From contig NZ_CP109598.1 of the NCBI RefSeq assembly GCF_036327775.1, forward strand, positions 5,654,001-5,718,000: a DNA stretch of 64,000 bases. The letters are read 5' to 3'. The stretch is from Streptomyces sp. NBC_01498. Lineage in GTDB: Bacteria; Actinomycetota; Actinomycetes; Streptomycetales; Streptomycetaceae. Positions 19,823 to 28,871 of this stretch are shown here, piece by piece. The notes beneath the pieces were generated by a model. It saw only the letters and a program-made list of their open reading frames with translations, was not told where the DNA came from and did no database searches. Numbering within the stretch: position 1 is the first letter of the stretch; each line of letters opens with the position of its first letter. The position numbers and the translations under genes are program-made.

Positions 19823-21235
19823 ATGACCGACCTCCCCGCAGACACCGACGACCGGCCGCACGATCTGGTCGGTATCGGCATCGGACCGTTCAACCTCTCC
19901 CTCGCCGCGCTCGCCCACGGCGTCCGCGGCGGAATCGCCGCCACCTTCTACGAGCAGCGCCCCGCCTTCCACTGGCACCCCGGCCTGCTCCTCGACGGCG
20001 CCACCCTCCAAGTGCCCTTCCTGGCCGACCTGGTGACCCTCGCCGACCCCGCGAGCCCCTGGTCCTTCCTCAGCTACCTCCGGGCCCGCGAACGGCTCTA
20101 CCCCTTCTACGTCGCCGAACGCTTCCACATCCCCCGCGCCGAGTACGACGCGTACTGCCGCTGGGTCAGCGAACAGCTCCCCGGACTCCACTTCGGCCAC
20201 CAGGTCGACGCCGTCCGCTGGAACGCCGAACGCGCCCTCTTCGAGGTCGACTTCACCCAGCTCGACCAGGACGGCGAAGCCGAAGCCCTCGGCCGCGCCT
20301 ACACCCGCAACGTCGCCCTCGGCATCGGCACCGAACCCCACGTCCCCGAACCACTCAGACCCCTCACCGACACCCCCGCCGTCCCCGTCATCCACTCCGC
20401 CGACTACCTCACCCACCGCCGGCGCATCCTCGAAGCCGGACACATCACCGTCGTCGGCGCCGGACAGTCCGGCGCCGAGGTCTTCCTCGACCTGCTCCGC
20501 GCCCGCCCCGCCGGTGCCGAGAAACTCCACTGGCTCGCCCGCACCGAAGCCTTCGCCCCCATGGAGTACTCCAAGCTCGGCCTCGAACACTTCACCCCCG
20601 ACTACACCCACTACTTCCACGACCTGCCCGAACGCGTCCGCGACGACCTCGTCCCACGCCAGTGGCAACTCCACAAGGGCATCGACGCGGGCACCCTCGC
20701 CGCCATCCACGACGAGCTCTACCGCCGCACCCTGCACGGCGGCTGGCCCGACACCGTCCTCACCCCCGGCGTCCTCGTCCGCACCGCCGGACGCGTCGGC
20801 GCCACCCGCCTCGAACTCCACCTGGAACACGCCCAGCAGTCCGGCCGCTCCCGCCTCACCACCGACGCCGTCGTCCTCGCCACCGGCTACCGCGAACGCC
20901 CGCTCGGCCGGCTCCTCGCCGGACTCGACCCCTACATGCGGCTCGACACCTCCCAGCGACCCCGCGTCGACCACCGGTACCGCCTGATGCTCGACCCCTC
21001 CGTCACCGGCTCCGTCTACGTCCAGAACGCCGAACGCCACACCCACGGCGTCGGCGCCCCCGATCTCGGACTCGCCGCCTGGCGCAGCGCCACCATCCTC
21101 AACTCACTCACCGGCACCGAGCCCTACCCGCTGCCCCGGCGCACCGCCTTCACCAGCTTCGGCCTCGACGGACCCGAAAGGCACCGGCCGGTGCCGGTCC
21201 CCAGAAGCCTGGTGCCGCTCTCCGAAGTGCGCTGA
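19823..21235 (+). CDS. lysine/ornithine/cadaverine N-monooxygenase (DesB/IucD family), siderophore-type
   Basis: FAD- and NADPH-dependent enzyme that hydroxylates a terminal amine, the first step to hydroxamate siderophores. ATG 19823 follows GAAGGACC. The 470-residue protein has the FAD motif GIGIGPFNLS at 17-26, the NADPH motif GAGQSGAE at 212-219 and the third dinucleotide-type motif ATGYRERP. The FYEQRPAFHWHPGLLLDGATLQ stretch resembles DesB of the desferrioxamine pathway. The decarboxylase, acyltransferase and synthetase partners (desA, desC, desD) are not adjacent, and I see no IdeR/DmdR iron box in the 190 bp upstream. Whether it acts on cadaverine, lysine or ornithine is not decidable here. 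Confidence 0.88.
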   Translation: MTDLPADTDDRPHDLVGIGIGPFNLSLAALAHGVRGGIAATFYEQRPAFHWHPGLLLDGATLQVPFLADLVTLADPASPWSFLSYLRARERLYPFYVAERFHIPRAEYDAYCRWVSEQLPGLHFGHQVDAVRWNAERALFEVDFTQLDQDGEAEALGRAYTRNVALGIGTEPHVPEPLRPLTDTPAVPVIHSADYLTHRRRILEAGHITVVGAGQSGAEVFLDLLRARPAGAEKLHWLARTEAFAPMEYSKLGLEHFTPDYTHYFHDLPERVRDDLVPRQWQLHKGIDAGTLAAIHDELYRRTLHGGWPDTVLTPGVLVRTAGRVGATRLELHLEHAQQSGRSRLTTDAVVLATGYRERPLGRLLAGLDPYMRLDTSQRPRVDHRYRLMLDPSVTGSVYVQNAERHTHGVGAPDLGLAAWRSATILNSLTGTEPYPLPRRTAFTSFGLDGPERHRPVPVPRSLVPLSEVR

Positions 21236-21370
21236 CCCGACCCCGGAGCGCAGCGCGCACACCAGGACGTACCTCGGGACGCACGCCGCCACGCCCCCGG
21301 ACGCGGTACGCCGACGCGGTGCCGGGAAGCGGCACCACGCCGGCGCACAATCAACGGACACCAACCCCCG

Positions 21371-23194
21371 TCAGAAGACCGGAACACCCTCGCGCGTCAG
21401 CCGCCAGTCCACCGACGCGAACCGCGCCGGGTCCACGGTCGCCTCCGTCCGCACCCACGTGATGATCGTGTTACGGATCTCGTCCGGATCCGACCACACC
21501 TGCTGCGCCCCCGGCACATGCGGGAAGTTGCCACCACCGCTCGCCCGGTAGTTGTTCACGGCGAACACGAACCGCGCCGCCGGGTCCAGCGGCGCGCCCC
21601 CGAACGACAGATTCACGATCCGCGAACCGGACGGCTTCGCGATGTCGATGTCGTACGTCAGCCCCGACACCACGTCGTAGTTGTAGTCCGGGATGTTCTC
21701 CGCGTTCGTCAGCTTCGACGTGTCCACCGGAGCGCCCGCCGCCGTCCGGACGTAGTACCGGGCCGAGTACTCCAGATAGTCCTTGATCTGAGCACCCGTC
21801 AGCAGCCGTGCCTCCAGGGTGTTCTCGAACGGGTACAGCGCCGCCGCGTCCTTGATCGTCACCTCGCCCGACGGAATCCCCGCCGTACGCGAGAAGCACG
21901 ACGCCTGCGACAGCAGCGGCAGCGCCGCCCACTCGGTGCCCGCCAGACCGGCCCGCACCGTCTCCGTCTGCACATGGTTGATCAGATCGATCAGCGGCTC
22001 GTCACGCCACGGCGCGTCGGCCGTCGTCATCGGCGCCGTCGACGTACCGATGACCTGGTTGACGTACGCCACCACCTTGCGGTGCTCGTCCGCCAGCAGC
22101 CCCGTGATCTTCCGGTCCTCCTCCACGGTGTTCGAGTTGAGGACCTGCGCGCCCACCTTCTCGACCGACCAGCGGCCCCGCTCCCACACCAGGTCGAAGT
22201 CGAACAGCGTCAGCCGCTGGCCCCACTTCAGCGGCTCGGACAGCACCACGTCCTTGCCGGTCTCCTTGTTGGTGACCCGGTACTCCGGGATCTCGCTGTG
22301 CGCGTGACCCACCAGGATCGCGTCGATCCCCGGCACCTGCTCGGCCACCAGACCGGCCGCGTTCTCGACGTGCGGAAGCTGGTCACCGTACGACGACGTC
22401 CCGCTCGACCCCGAGTGCGCGGACACGATCACCACGTCCGCCCCCATCGACCGCAGCTTCGGCACCCACTTCGCCGCCTGCTCCTCCAGCCCCGGGAACG
22501 TCATCTTCCCCTGGACGTTCACCTTGTCCCAGATCGCGATACCCGGGTTGGTCAGCCCCAGCACCGCCACCCGCACATCACGGCCGTGCGGGGTCCGCAG
22601 CCGCTTGATCACATACGGCGGGAAGGCCGGCCGCAGCGTCTTCGCGTCCAGCGCGTTCGCACCGAGCAGCGGGAAGTGGCACTGCTCCTCGAACTTCCGC
22701 AGCACCGGAATCCCGTAGTTGAACTCGTGGTTGCCGAGCGCCGCCGCGTCGTAGCCGATCGCGTTCATCGCCTGCGCCATCGGGTGCACCGGGCCCCGCT
22801 TGGCCGTGATCGGGTCGATCTTGGCGTAGTAGTACGACAGTTGGGTGCCCTGGATGGTGTCGCCCGCGTCGATGAGCAGCGTGTTGCCGCGGCCCTTCTC
22901 CTTGCGGATCCGAGTCACCAGCGTCGAGATCTTCGCCAGACCGACATCGTTGCGGTCCTTGTCGTCGAACTCCTTGTCCGTGAAGTAGTCCCAGTTGAAG
23001 ACATTGCCGTGCAGGTCGGTCGTGCCCATCACGGTGAACGAGTACCGCTTCGGCGGACGCCCGTGGCCATGCCCGTGGCCGCCCCCGTGCTCCTTCGCCG
23101 CCGCGGGCACGGCGGCGCCCCCGGCGATCGCCACTCCGGCGCCGGCTCCGGCGGCGGCCGAGCGGCCCAGGAACGTCCTTCGGTTCAGCGGCAT
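21371..23194 (-). CDS. Tat-exported 5'-nucleotidase/2',3'-cyclic phosphodiesterase
   Basis: Metallophosphoesterase of the UshA/CpdB family that scavenges phosphate and nucleosides outside the cell. The N-terminus NRRTFLGRSAAAGAG is a twin-arginine signal ending near AAA. A His/Gly linker (HGGGHGHGHG) follows, which may bind metal. Catalytic metal motifs are in order: TTDLHGN, DAGDTIQGT, LGNHEFNYG, VSAHSGS and GHAHSEIP; the C-terminal nucleotidase domain (from about 370) has LTGAQIKDYLEYSA. Length 607 is normal. It is convergent with the monooxygenase gene, and start ATG 23194 is preceded by GAGGAG on the minus strand. Confidence 0.93.
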   Translation of the reverse strand: MPLNRRTFLGRSAAAGAGAGVAIAGGAAVPAAAKEHGGGHGHGHGRPPKRYSFTVMGTTDLHGNVFNWDYFTDKEFDDKDRNDVGLAKISTLVTRIRKEKGRGNTLLIDAGDTIQGTQLSYYYAKIDPITAKRGPVHPMAQAMNAIGYDAAALGNHEFNYGIPVLRKFEEQCHFPLLGANALDAKTLRPAFPPYVIKRLRTPHGRDVRVAVLGLTNPGIAIWDKVNVQGKMTFPGLEEQAAKWVPKLRSMGADVVIVSAHSGSSGTSSYGDQLPHVENAAGLVAEQVPGIDAILVGHAHSEIPEYRVTNKETGKDVVLSEPLKWGQRLTLFDFDLVWERGRWSVEKVGAQVLNSNTVEEDRKITGLLADEHRKVVAYVNQVIGTSTAPMTTADAPWRDEPLIDLINHVQTETVRAGLAGTEWAALPLLSQASCFSRTAGIPSGEVTIKDAAALYPFENTLEARLLTGAQIKDYLEYSARYYVRTAAGAPVDTSKLTNAENIPDYNYDVVSGLTYDIDIAKPSGSRIVNLSFGGAPLDPAARFVFAVNNYRASGGGNFPHVPGAQQVWSDPDEIRNTIITWVRTEATVDPARFASVDWRLTREGVPVF

Positions 23195-23492
23195 CGCTAC
23201 TCCTCGATCTCGTCACCCACACGCACAACGCGCGTAGACAGGGCGGCTAGATTCTGGCGCAGGAAACTGGAATCGAACACCCCTCAAGGGTTTCGGTCGC
23301 ATGACCATGGAATGGCGTGCCCGGACAGCCGCCCGGTGCCAGAGTGACCGGACGCCCCGACCGGGCACACCAGCCCCACCGACGGGGTACACGCGCATCA
23401 GGTCCGACAGTTGGGCCGACGTCACCAGGTCCGGAAGCCCGGTCCGCGTACACCCACCCGCCAACTACCCACCGTACGAAGGAGAACCACCC

Positions 23493-24215
23493 GTGACCGC
23501 AGACGCACCCGCCCACGCCGCCGCCCCCGCCCCCTTCGGCACCCCCGAAACCCCCAGGGTCGCCGTCCGCGGAGAAGCACGCCTGGAGGTCGACCCCGAG
23601 ATCGCCACCATCGACATCTCCATCGGCGCCCGCGGCACCGACCGGCGCAGCGCCCTCGACGACCTCACCCGCCGCAACAACGACGCCCTCGCCCTCATCA
23701 AGTCCTACGGCGACGCCGTCGAAAAGCTGACCACCGGCTCCTTCTCCGTCAACCCCGAACTCACCCGCCACGGCCGCGGCGAACGCGTCCGCGCCTACCA
23801 CGGCCGGGTCAACGTCAGCGCCCAGCTCAACGACTTCACCGCCCTCGGCGAACTCACCACCCGCCTCGCCGACCTCGAACTCACCACCGTCAACGGCCCC
23901 TGGTGGGCCCTGCGCCCCGACTCGCCCGCACACGCCGAAGCCCGCAGGCAGGCCGTCCGCGAAGCCGTCCAGCGTGCCCGCGAATACGCCGGAGCCCTCG
24001 GCGCCGATCTCGCCGCCCTCGTCGAACTCGCCGACCTCGGCGCGGAGAACGCCGTACCGTTCACCCGCGCCCCCGCGTTCGCCCAGAGCTACGGCGGCGC
24101 CCCGGCGCCCGGCAGCGCCGCGGCCGCGCCGCCCGCCCTGGATCTCGAACCGCAGCGGCAGACCGTGCACGCCCAGGTGAACGCACGCTTCACGATGACA
24201 CCCCCCGTCCTGTGA
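23493..24215 (+). CDS. SIMPL-domain (DUF541) protein
   Basis: 240-residue protein dominated by a SIMPL domain, a fold found in bacterial envelope or stress proteins of uncertain function. GTG 23493 is preceded by GAAGGAG at 8 bases; a frame open from 23301 has no ribosome binding site. Visible features: PRVAVRGEARLEVDPEIATIDISIGA near residues 26-50, a Leu-rich helix pair and the later RARAEYAGALGADLA-type helix. No convincing signal peptide or lipobox is seen, so it appears cytoplasmic. It is divergent from the nucleotidase gene across a 298-bp gap in which I find no other feature. Confidence 0.82.
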   Translation: MTADAPAHAAAPAPFGTPETPRVAVRGEARLEVDPEIATIDISIGARGTDRRSALDDLTRRNNDALALIKSYGDAVEKLTTGSFSVNPELTRHGRGERVRAYHGRVNVSAQLNDFTALGELTTRLADLELTTVNGPWWALRPDSPAHAEARRQAVREAVQRAREYAGALGADLAALVELADLGAENAVPFTRAPAFAQSYGGAPAPGSAAAAPPALDLEPQRQTVHAQVNARFTMTPPVL

Positions 24216-24281
24216 GCCGCACTGGCGACAACTCCCGAATAACGCTCATCGGAGCGGCCCGGCGCACACTTCAACACTTGT

Positions 24282-24355
24282 CAACAACCCTTCATGCAAA
24301 GGTTGTTGAGTAGTCATGTGAGACCAATTACCTACCCATCGGTAAGGTTTAGTCT
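24282..24355 (+). promoter_or_regulatory. AT-rich promoter region of pyk with hairpin and -10
   Basis: An 11-bp arm pair (CAACAACCCTT 24282-24292 with AAAGGTTGTTG 24298-24308, one mismatch) lies upstream; it may be the terminator of the SIMPL gene or an operator. Two -10-like hexamers follow, TAAGGT (24343-24348) and TAGTCT (24350-24355). The second is 6 bases before the ATG, so pyk is probably translated from a leaderless mRNA. Confidence 0.5.
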
Positions 24356-24361
24356 CGACAC

Positions 24362-25795
24362 ATGCGCCGAGCCAAAATCGTCTGTACCCTCGGGCCCGCC
24401 ACCGACTCGTACGACCAGATCAAGGCACTGGTCGAGGCCGGAATGGACGTCGCCCGCTTCAACCTCAGCCACGGCAGCTACGCCGACCACGAGGGCCGCT
24501 ACCAGCGCGTACGCAAAGCCGCCGAGGAGACCGGCCGCAGCGTGGGAATCCTCGCGGACCTTCAAGGCCCGAAGATCCGCCTCGGACGCTTCCGCGAGGG
24601 ACCCGTACTCCTCGAACGCGGCGACGAGTTCACCATCACCGTCGAACCGCACGAAGGCGACCGCCACCTCTGCGGCACCACCTACGAGGGACTCGCCGAC
24701 GACGTCACCGCCGGCGAACGCATCCTCGTGGACGACGGCAAGGTGACCCTGGAGGTCGTGGAGGTCGACGGACCCCGCGTGCGCACCACCGTGGTCGAGG
24801 GCGGCATGGTCTCCGACAACAAGGGACTCAACCTCCCCGGCGTCGCCGTCTCCGTCCCCGCCCTGTCCGAGAAGGACATCGACGACCTCCGCTGGGCCCT
24901 GCGCGTCGGCGCGGACGTCGTCGCCCTCTCCTTCGTACGCAGCGGACGCGACATCGAGGACGTCCACCGCGTCATGGACGAAGAAGGACGGCGCGTCCCG
25001 GTCATCGCCAAGGTCGAGAAGCCGCAGGCCGTCGAGAACATAGACGACATCGTCGCCGCGTTCGACGGCATCATGGTCGCCCGCGGCGACCTCGGCGTCG
25101 AAATGCCCCTGGAGCAGGTGCCGATCGTCCAGAAGCGCGCCATCAAACTCGCCAAGCGCAACGCGAAGCCGGTCATCGTCGCCACACAGATGCTCGACTC
25201 GATGATCGACAACTCCCGGCCCACCCGCGCCGAGGCGTCCGACGTCGCCAACGCGATCATCGACGGCACCGACGCGGTGATGCTCTCCGGCGAGACCAGC
25301 GTCGGAAAATACGCGGTCGAGACCGTCCGCACCATGAGCCGCATCGTGGAAGCCGCCGAGGAGGACGTCCTCGCCAAGGGCCTCCCCCCGCTCACCGAAC
25401 GCAACAAACCCCGCACCCAGGGCGGCGCGGTCGCCCGCGCGGCGGCCGAGATGGGCGACTTCCTCGGCGCCAAGTTCCTGGTGGCCTTCACCCAGTCCGG
25501 CGACACGGTCAAGCGCCTGTCCCGCTACCGCTCCCCGATCCCCCTGCTCGCCTTCACCCCGGACCCGGCGACCCGGGCCCAGCTCAACCTCACCTGGGGA
25601 GTCGAGGCGTTCCTCGGCCCGCACGTCGAGTCGACGGACGCGATGGTCGACCAGGTCGACGAACAACTGCTGCGGATCGGCCGCTGCGCCAAGGGCGACG
25701 TCGTGGTGATCACGGCGGGCTCCCCGCCGGGCGTCGCGGGCTCCACGAACCTGGTCCGCGTCCACCACATCGGCGAGGACGACAGCCCGAAGTAG
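24362..25795 (+). CDS. pyk: pyruvate kinase
   Basis: Glycolytic enzyme transferring phosphate from phosphoenolpyruvate to ADP. The 477-residue protein starts MRRAKIVCTLGPA and shows the N-terminal barrel residues (RFNLSHGS, ADLQGPKIRLG), the B domain, the catalytic Lys region (VIAKVEKPQAVEN) and the PEP/Mg2+ site MVARGDLGVE. The C-terminal allosteric domain (from about 350) is complete. No ribosome binding site precedes ATG 24362; a leaderless transcript from TAGTCT is likely. It is convergent with a degraded gene at 25829, and the pyk terminator overlaps the end of that gene. Confidence 0.97.
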   Translation: MRRAKIVCTLGPATDSYDQIKALVEAGMDVARFNLSHGSYADHEGRYQRVRKAAEETGRSVGILADLQGPKIRLGRFREGPVLLERGDEFTITVEPHEGDRHLCGTTYEGLADDVTAGERILVDDGKVTLEVVEVDGPRVRTTVVEGGMVSDNKGLNLPGVAVSVPALSEKDIDDLRWALRVGADVVALSFVRSGRDIEDVHRVMDEEGRRVPVIAKVEKPQAVENIDDIVAAFDGIMVARGDLGVEMPLEQVPIVQKRAIKLAKRNAKPVIVATQMLDSMIDNSRPTRAEASDVANAIIDGTDAVMLSGETSVGKYAVETVRTMSRIVEAAEEDVLAKGLPPLTERNKPRTQGGAVARAAAEMGDFLGAKFLVAFTQSGDTVKRLSRYRSPIPLLAFTPDPATRAQLNLTWGVEAFLGPHVESTDAMVDQVDEQLLRIGRCAKGDVVVITAGSPPGVAGSTNLVRVHHIGEDDSPK

Positions 25796-25812
25796 CGGAC
25801 ACCCGAGGAGTG

Positions 25813-25849
25813 CGTATCGGGCCGGAGTTCAGTGCTTCGGCCCGATACG
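25813..25849. terminator. hairpin terminator after pyk
   Basis: A perfect 12-bp stem (CGTATCGGGCCG 25813-25824 with 25838-25849) and a 13-nt loop, 17 bp after the pyk stop. Its right arm is also the last codons of the LAGLIDADG-like remnant on the other strand. Confidence 0.7.
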
Positions 25850-26278
25850 GGCGTCCATGAGTGCGACGGACGCCTTGCGGGCGACGGAGATGTTGTACGG
25901 CTTTCCGTGGCGGGCGCAGTGCTTCCAGTCGACACCGAGACGGTCGAGTGTGTCGGTGTGGAGCTGCCGGATGCCGTCGGAGACATTGGTGAACCAGTAG
26001 CGCGGATACTCGTACCGTTTCGTCTCGCCGGCCACGGTGCGGGTGGTCCAGTTCATGTTGCGGCAGCCGTCGGAGTGGACGAGCCCACGGATCAATTCCC
26101 AGGGGTGTTCGCCCACGATTTCCCGCTGCCGGTCGACGAGAACGACGGGACGTTCGTGCTTCCTGCCGGGCCCGTGCTGCGGGAACAAGCAAGTGAGATG
26201 TCTCGAGTTGACCTTGACGTTGCTGCACCCGATCCGGCGGACCCGGAAGACCGAGTTGTCGGGGAGGACCGTGCGCAT
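25829..26278 (-). pseudogene. 5'-truncated LAGLIDADG-like/homeodomain-type gene remnant
   Basis: 149 codons from ATG 26278. The segment ELIRGLVHSDGCR resembles a LAGLIDADG motif (L-x2-GL-x-H-x-DG), and the flanking CLFPQHGPGRKHERP and YEYPRYWFTNVSDGI stretches match, from memory, the C-terminal half of a multicopy actinobacterial family usually annotated as helix-turn-helix or homing-endonuclease-like. The N-terminal half with the HTH and first motif is missing. The frame stays open for at least 18 codons above the ATG (ending HGECEAAM), as if the gene had been cut from its 5' side near the tRNA terminator. GC content is visibly lower than in pyk or the regulator next door. Probably not functional. 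Confidence 0.6.
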
Positions 26279-26334
26279 GGCCGCCTCGCACTCTCCATGA
26301 ACTACAGTGCGTGACAGGGAATCGCTTTGTGCAA

Positions 26335-26373
26335 GAAAAAGTGGATGTTCGCGCGAACGTGAACATCCACTTT
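26335..26373 (-). terminator. rho-independent terminator of tRNA-Leu
   Basis: On the minus strand a perfect 13-bp stem (26361-26373 with 26338-26350, AAAGTGGATGTTC) with a 10-nt loop runs into TTTTTC. It starts 4 nt after the tRNA 3' end. This is one of only two hairpins in the window with a true U-tract. Confidence 0.9.
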
Positions 26374-26376
26374 CTG

Positions 26377-26460
26377 TGCCGGGTACGGGATTCGAACCCG
26401 CACGTCCTTTCGGACAGAGGTTTTTGAGACCTCCGCGTCAGCCAGTTGCGCCAACCCGGC
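26377..26460 (-). tRNA. tRNA-Leu (anticodon CAA)
   Basis: 84-nt gene. The acceptor stem is GCCGGGT/ACCCGGC with discriminator A and no encoded CCA. The anticodon loop CTCAAAA on stem GAGGT/ACCTC reads CAA (decodes UUG). The long variable arm (CTGTCCGAAAGGACG) identifies a class II tRNA, and the T arm is GCGGG-TTCGAAT-CCCGT. It is transcribed away from the ANTAR regulator and followed immediately by a terminator. The neighbouring gene remnant on the 3' side fits a former insertion near this tRNA. Confidence 0.97.
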
Positions 26461-26554
26461 CATCCGCCGCGGGGAAAGTGTACCGGTTCACATCGGACCA
26501 CCGCAGCTCGGTAGGCTCTTGCCCAGCAGTATCTGCCAGTTACGAGGAGCCTCA

Positions 26555-27205
26555 GTGACCGCGCCCGAGTCGCCCCAGCCCGTCGGCGACGACAAGTCGC
26601 ATGTGCCGCCCCTGACGACGCGCGTCGTCATCGCCGAGGACGAGGCGCTCATCCGTCTCGACCTCAAGGAGATGCTGGAGGAAGAGGGCTACTCCGTCGT
26701 CGGCGAGGCCGGTGACGGTGAGCGTGCCGTCGAGCTCGCGCGGGAGCACCGGCCCGATCTCGTCATCCTCGATGTGAAGATGCCCGTCCTCGACGGCATC
26801 TCCGCGGCCGAGCGGATCGCGGGGGAGTCGATCGCCCCCGTGCTGATGCTCACCGCCTTCTCCCAGCGGGACCTCGTGGAGCGTGCGCGGGACGCCGGGG
26901 CCATGGCGTATCTCGTGAAGCCGTTCAGCAAGAGTGACGTCGTGCCCGCCATCGAGATGGCCGTCTCGCGGTTCACCGAGCTCAAGGCGCTGGAGAAGGA
27001 GGTCGCCGATCTGACGACCCGCCTGGAGACGCGCAAGCTCGTGGACCGGGCCAAGTCCGTCCTTCAGACGCAGTACGGCCTGACGGAGCCCGCCGCGTTC
27101 CGGTGGATCCAGAAGACGTCGATGGACCGGCGGATGTCGATGCAGCAGGTCGCCGAGGCGGTCATCGAGGACGCCGAGGAGAAGAAGGCCGCGAAGGGGC
27201 AGTAG
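26555..27205 (+). CDS. pdtaR: ANTAR-domain response regulator (PdtaR-like)
   Basis: Two-component regulator that acts on RNA: phosphorylation of the receiver domain lets the ANTAR helices bind paired stem-loops in mRNA leaders and prevent termination. Receiver domain about residues 20-140 with acidic pair EDE, phospho-acceptor in LVILDVKMP, Thr in MLTAF and Lys in LVKPF; then a coiled linker (ALEKEVADLTTRLETRK) and the ANTAR domain (AKSVLQTQYGLTEPAAFRWIQKTSMDRRMSM). GTG 26555 lies 5 bases after GAGGAG. TAGGCT at 26512-26517 is the likely -10. The cognate kinase is not in this window. Confidence 0.93.
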   Translation: MTAPESPQPVGDDKSHVPPLTTRVVIAEDEALIRLDLKEMLEEEGYSVVGEAGDGERAVELAREHRPDLVILDVKMPVLDGISAAERIAGESIAPVLMLTAFSQRDLVERARDAGAMAYLVKPFSKSDVVPAIEMAVSRFTELKALEKEVADLTTRLETRKLVDRAKSVLQTQYGLTEPAAFRWIQKTSMDRRMSMQQVAEAVIEDAEEKKAAKGQ

Positions 27206-27219
27206 CCCCGGCACGCGAA

Positions 27220-27261
27220 CGGGAAGGCCCGCGCCCCCTTGGAGGGGCGCGGGCCTTCCCG
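27220..27261. terminator. bidirectional terminator between pdtaR and livF
   Basis: A perfect 18-bp stem (27220-27237 with 27244-27261) and a 6-nt loop lie between the two convergent genes and can serve both strands. Confidence 0.85.
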
Positions 27262-27285
27262 CGTACGTACGCCCGTGCGTGGACC

Positions 27286-27998
27286 TCAGTCCTCGCCCAG
27301 GTACGCCTTCCGTACCGACTCGTCCACCAGCAGGTCACGCCCGGTGCCCGAGAGGACGACCTTGCCGACCTCCATCACATGGCCGTGGTCCGCGAGTGAC
27401 AGCGCGGCCTGGGCGTTCTGCTCCACGAGGAGGATCGTGGTGCCCTGGGCCTTCAGCTCGGAGATCGTCGCCATGATCTTCTGCATCATGATCGGCGAGA
27501 GTCCCATGGACGGCTCGTCCAGCATGAGCAGCTTGGGCTGGGACATGAGCGCCCGTCCCATGGCGAGCATCTGCTGCTCGCCGCCGGAGAGGGTGCCCGC
27601 GGCCTGCTTGCTGCGTTCGCCGAGGATCGGGAACAGCTCGTAGGCGCGCTTGATGTCCTTCTCGATGCCCGCGGTGTCCTTGCGGAGGAACGCGCCGAGC
27701 TTGAGGTTCTCCGCGATGGTCAGCCGGGGGAAGATCCGGCGGCCTTCGGGGGAGTGCGCCAGGCCCATCGCGACGATCTTGTGTGCGCCGACGCCGCTCA
27801 GCGGCTTGCCGTCGAACACGATCCGGCCGCCGGACGGCTTGAGCAGCCCGGAGAGGGTGCGCAGGGTGGTCGTCTTGCCGGCGCCGTTGGTGCCGATGAG
27901 GGTGACGATCTGGCCGGCTTCGACGCTGAAGGAGATGCCCTTGACGGCTTCGATCTTGCCGTAGGCGACGCGGAGGTCTTCGACCTCGAGCAGGGCGG

Positions 27999-28002
<4 letters not shown>
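27286..28002 (-). CDS. livF: branched-chain amino-acid ABC transporter ATP-binding protein LivF
   Basis: Second ATPase of the high-affinity leucine/isoleucine/valine importer. 238 residues from GTG 28002, which overlaps the livG stop as GTGA. Walker A GTNGAGKT at about 37-44, Q-loop region with AHSPEGRRIFPRLT (a LivF hallmark), signature LSGGEQQ, Walker B LLMLDEPSMGL and the switch His in LLVEQN-type context are all present. It is the last gene of a livK-H-M-G-F operon and ends at a bidirectional terminator. Confidence 0.95.

Positions 28003-28867
<865 letters not shown>

Positions 28868-28871
<4 letters not shown>

Noticed and set aside
23250..23300. A T-loop-like GGAATCGAAC stretch resembling the end of a tRNA on the minus strand
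   Set aside because: No T stem pairs around the loop, and no anticodon arm or acceptor stem can be drawn.
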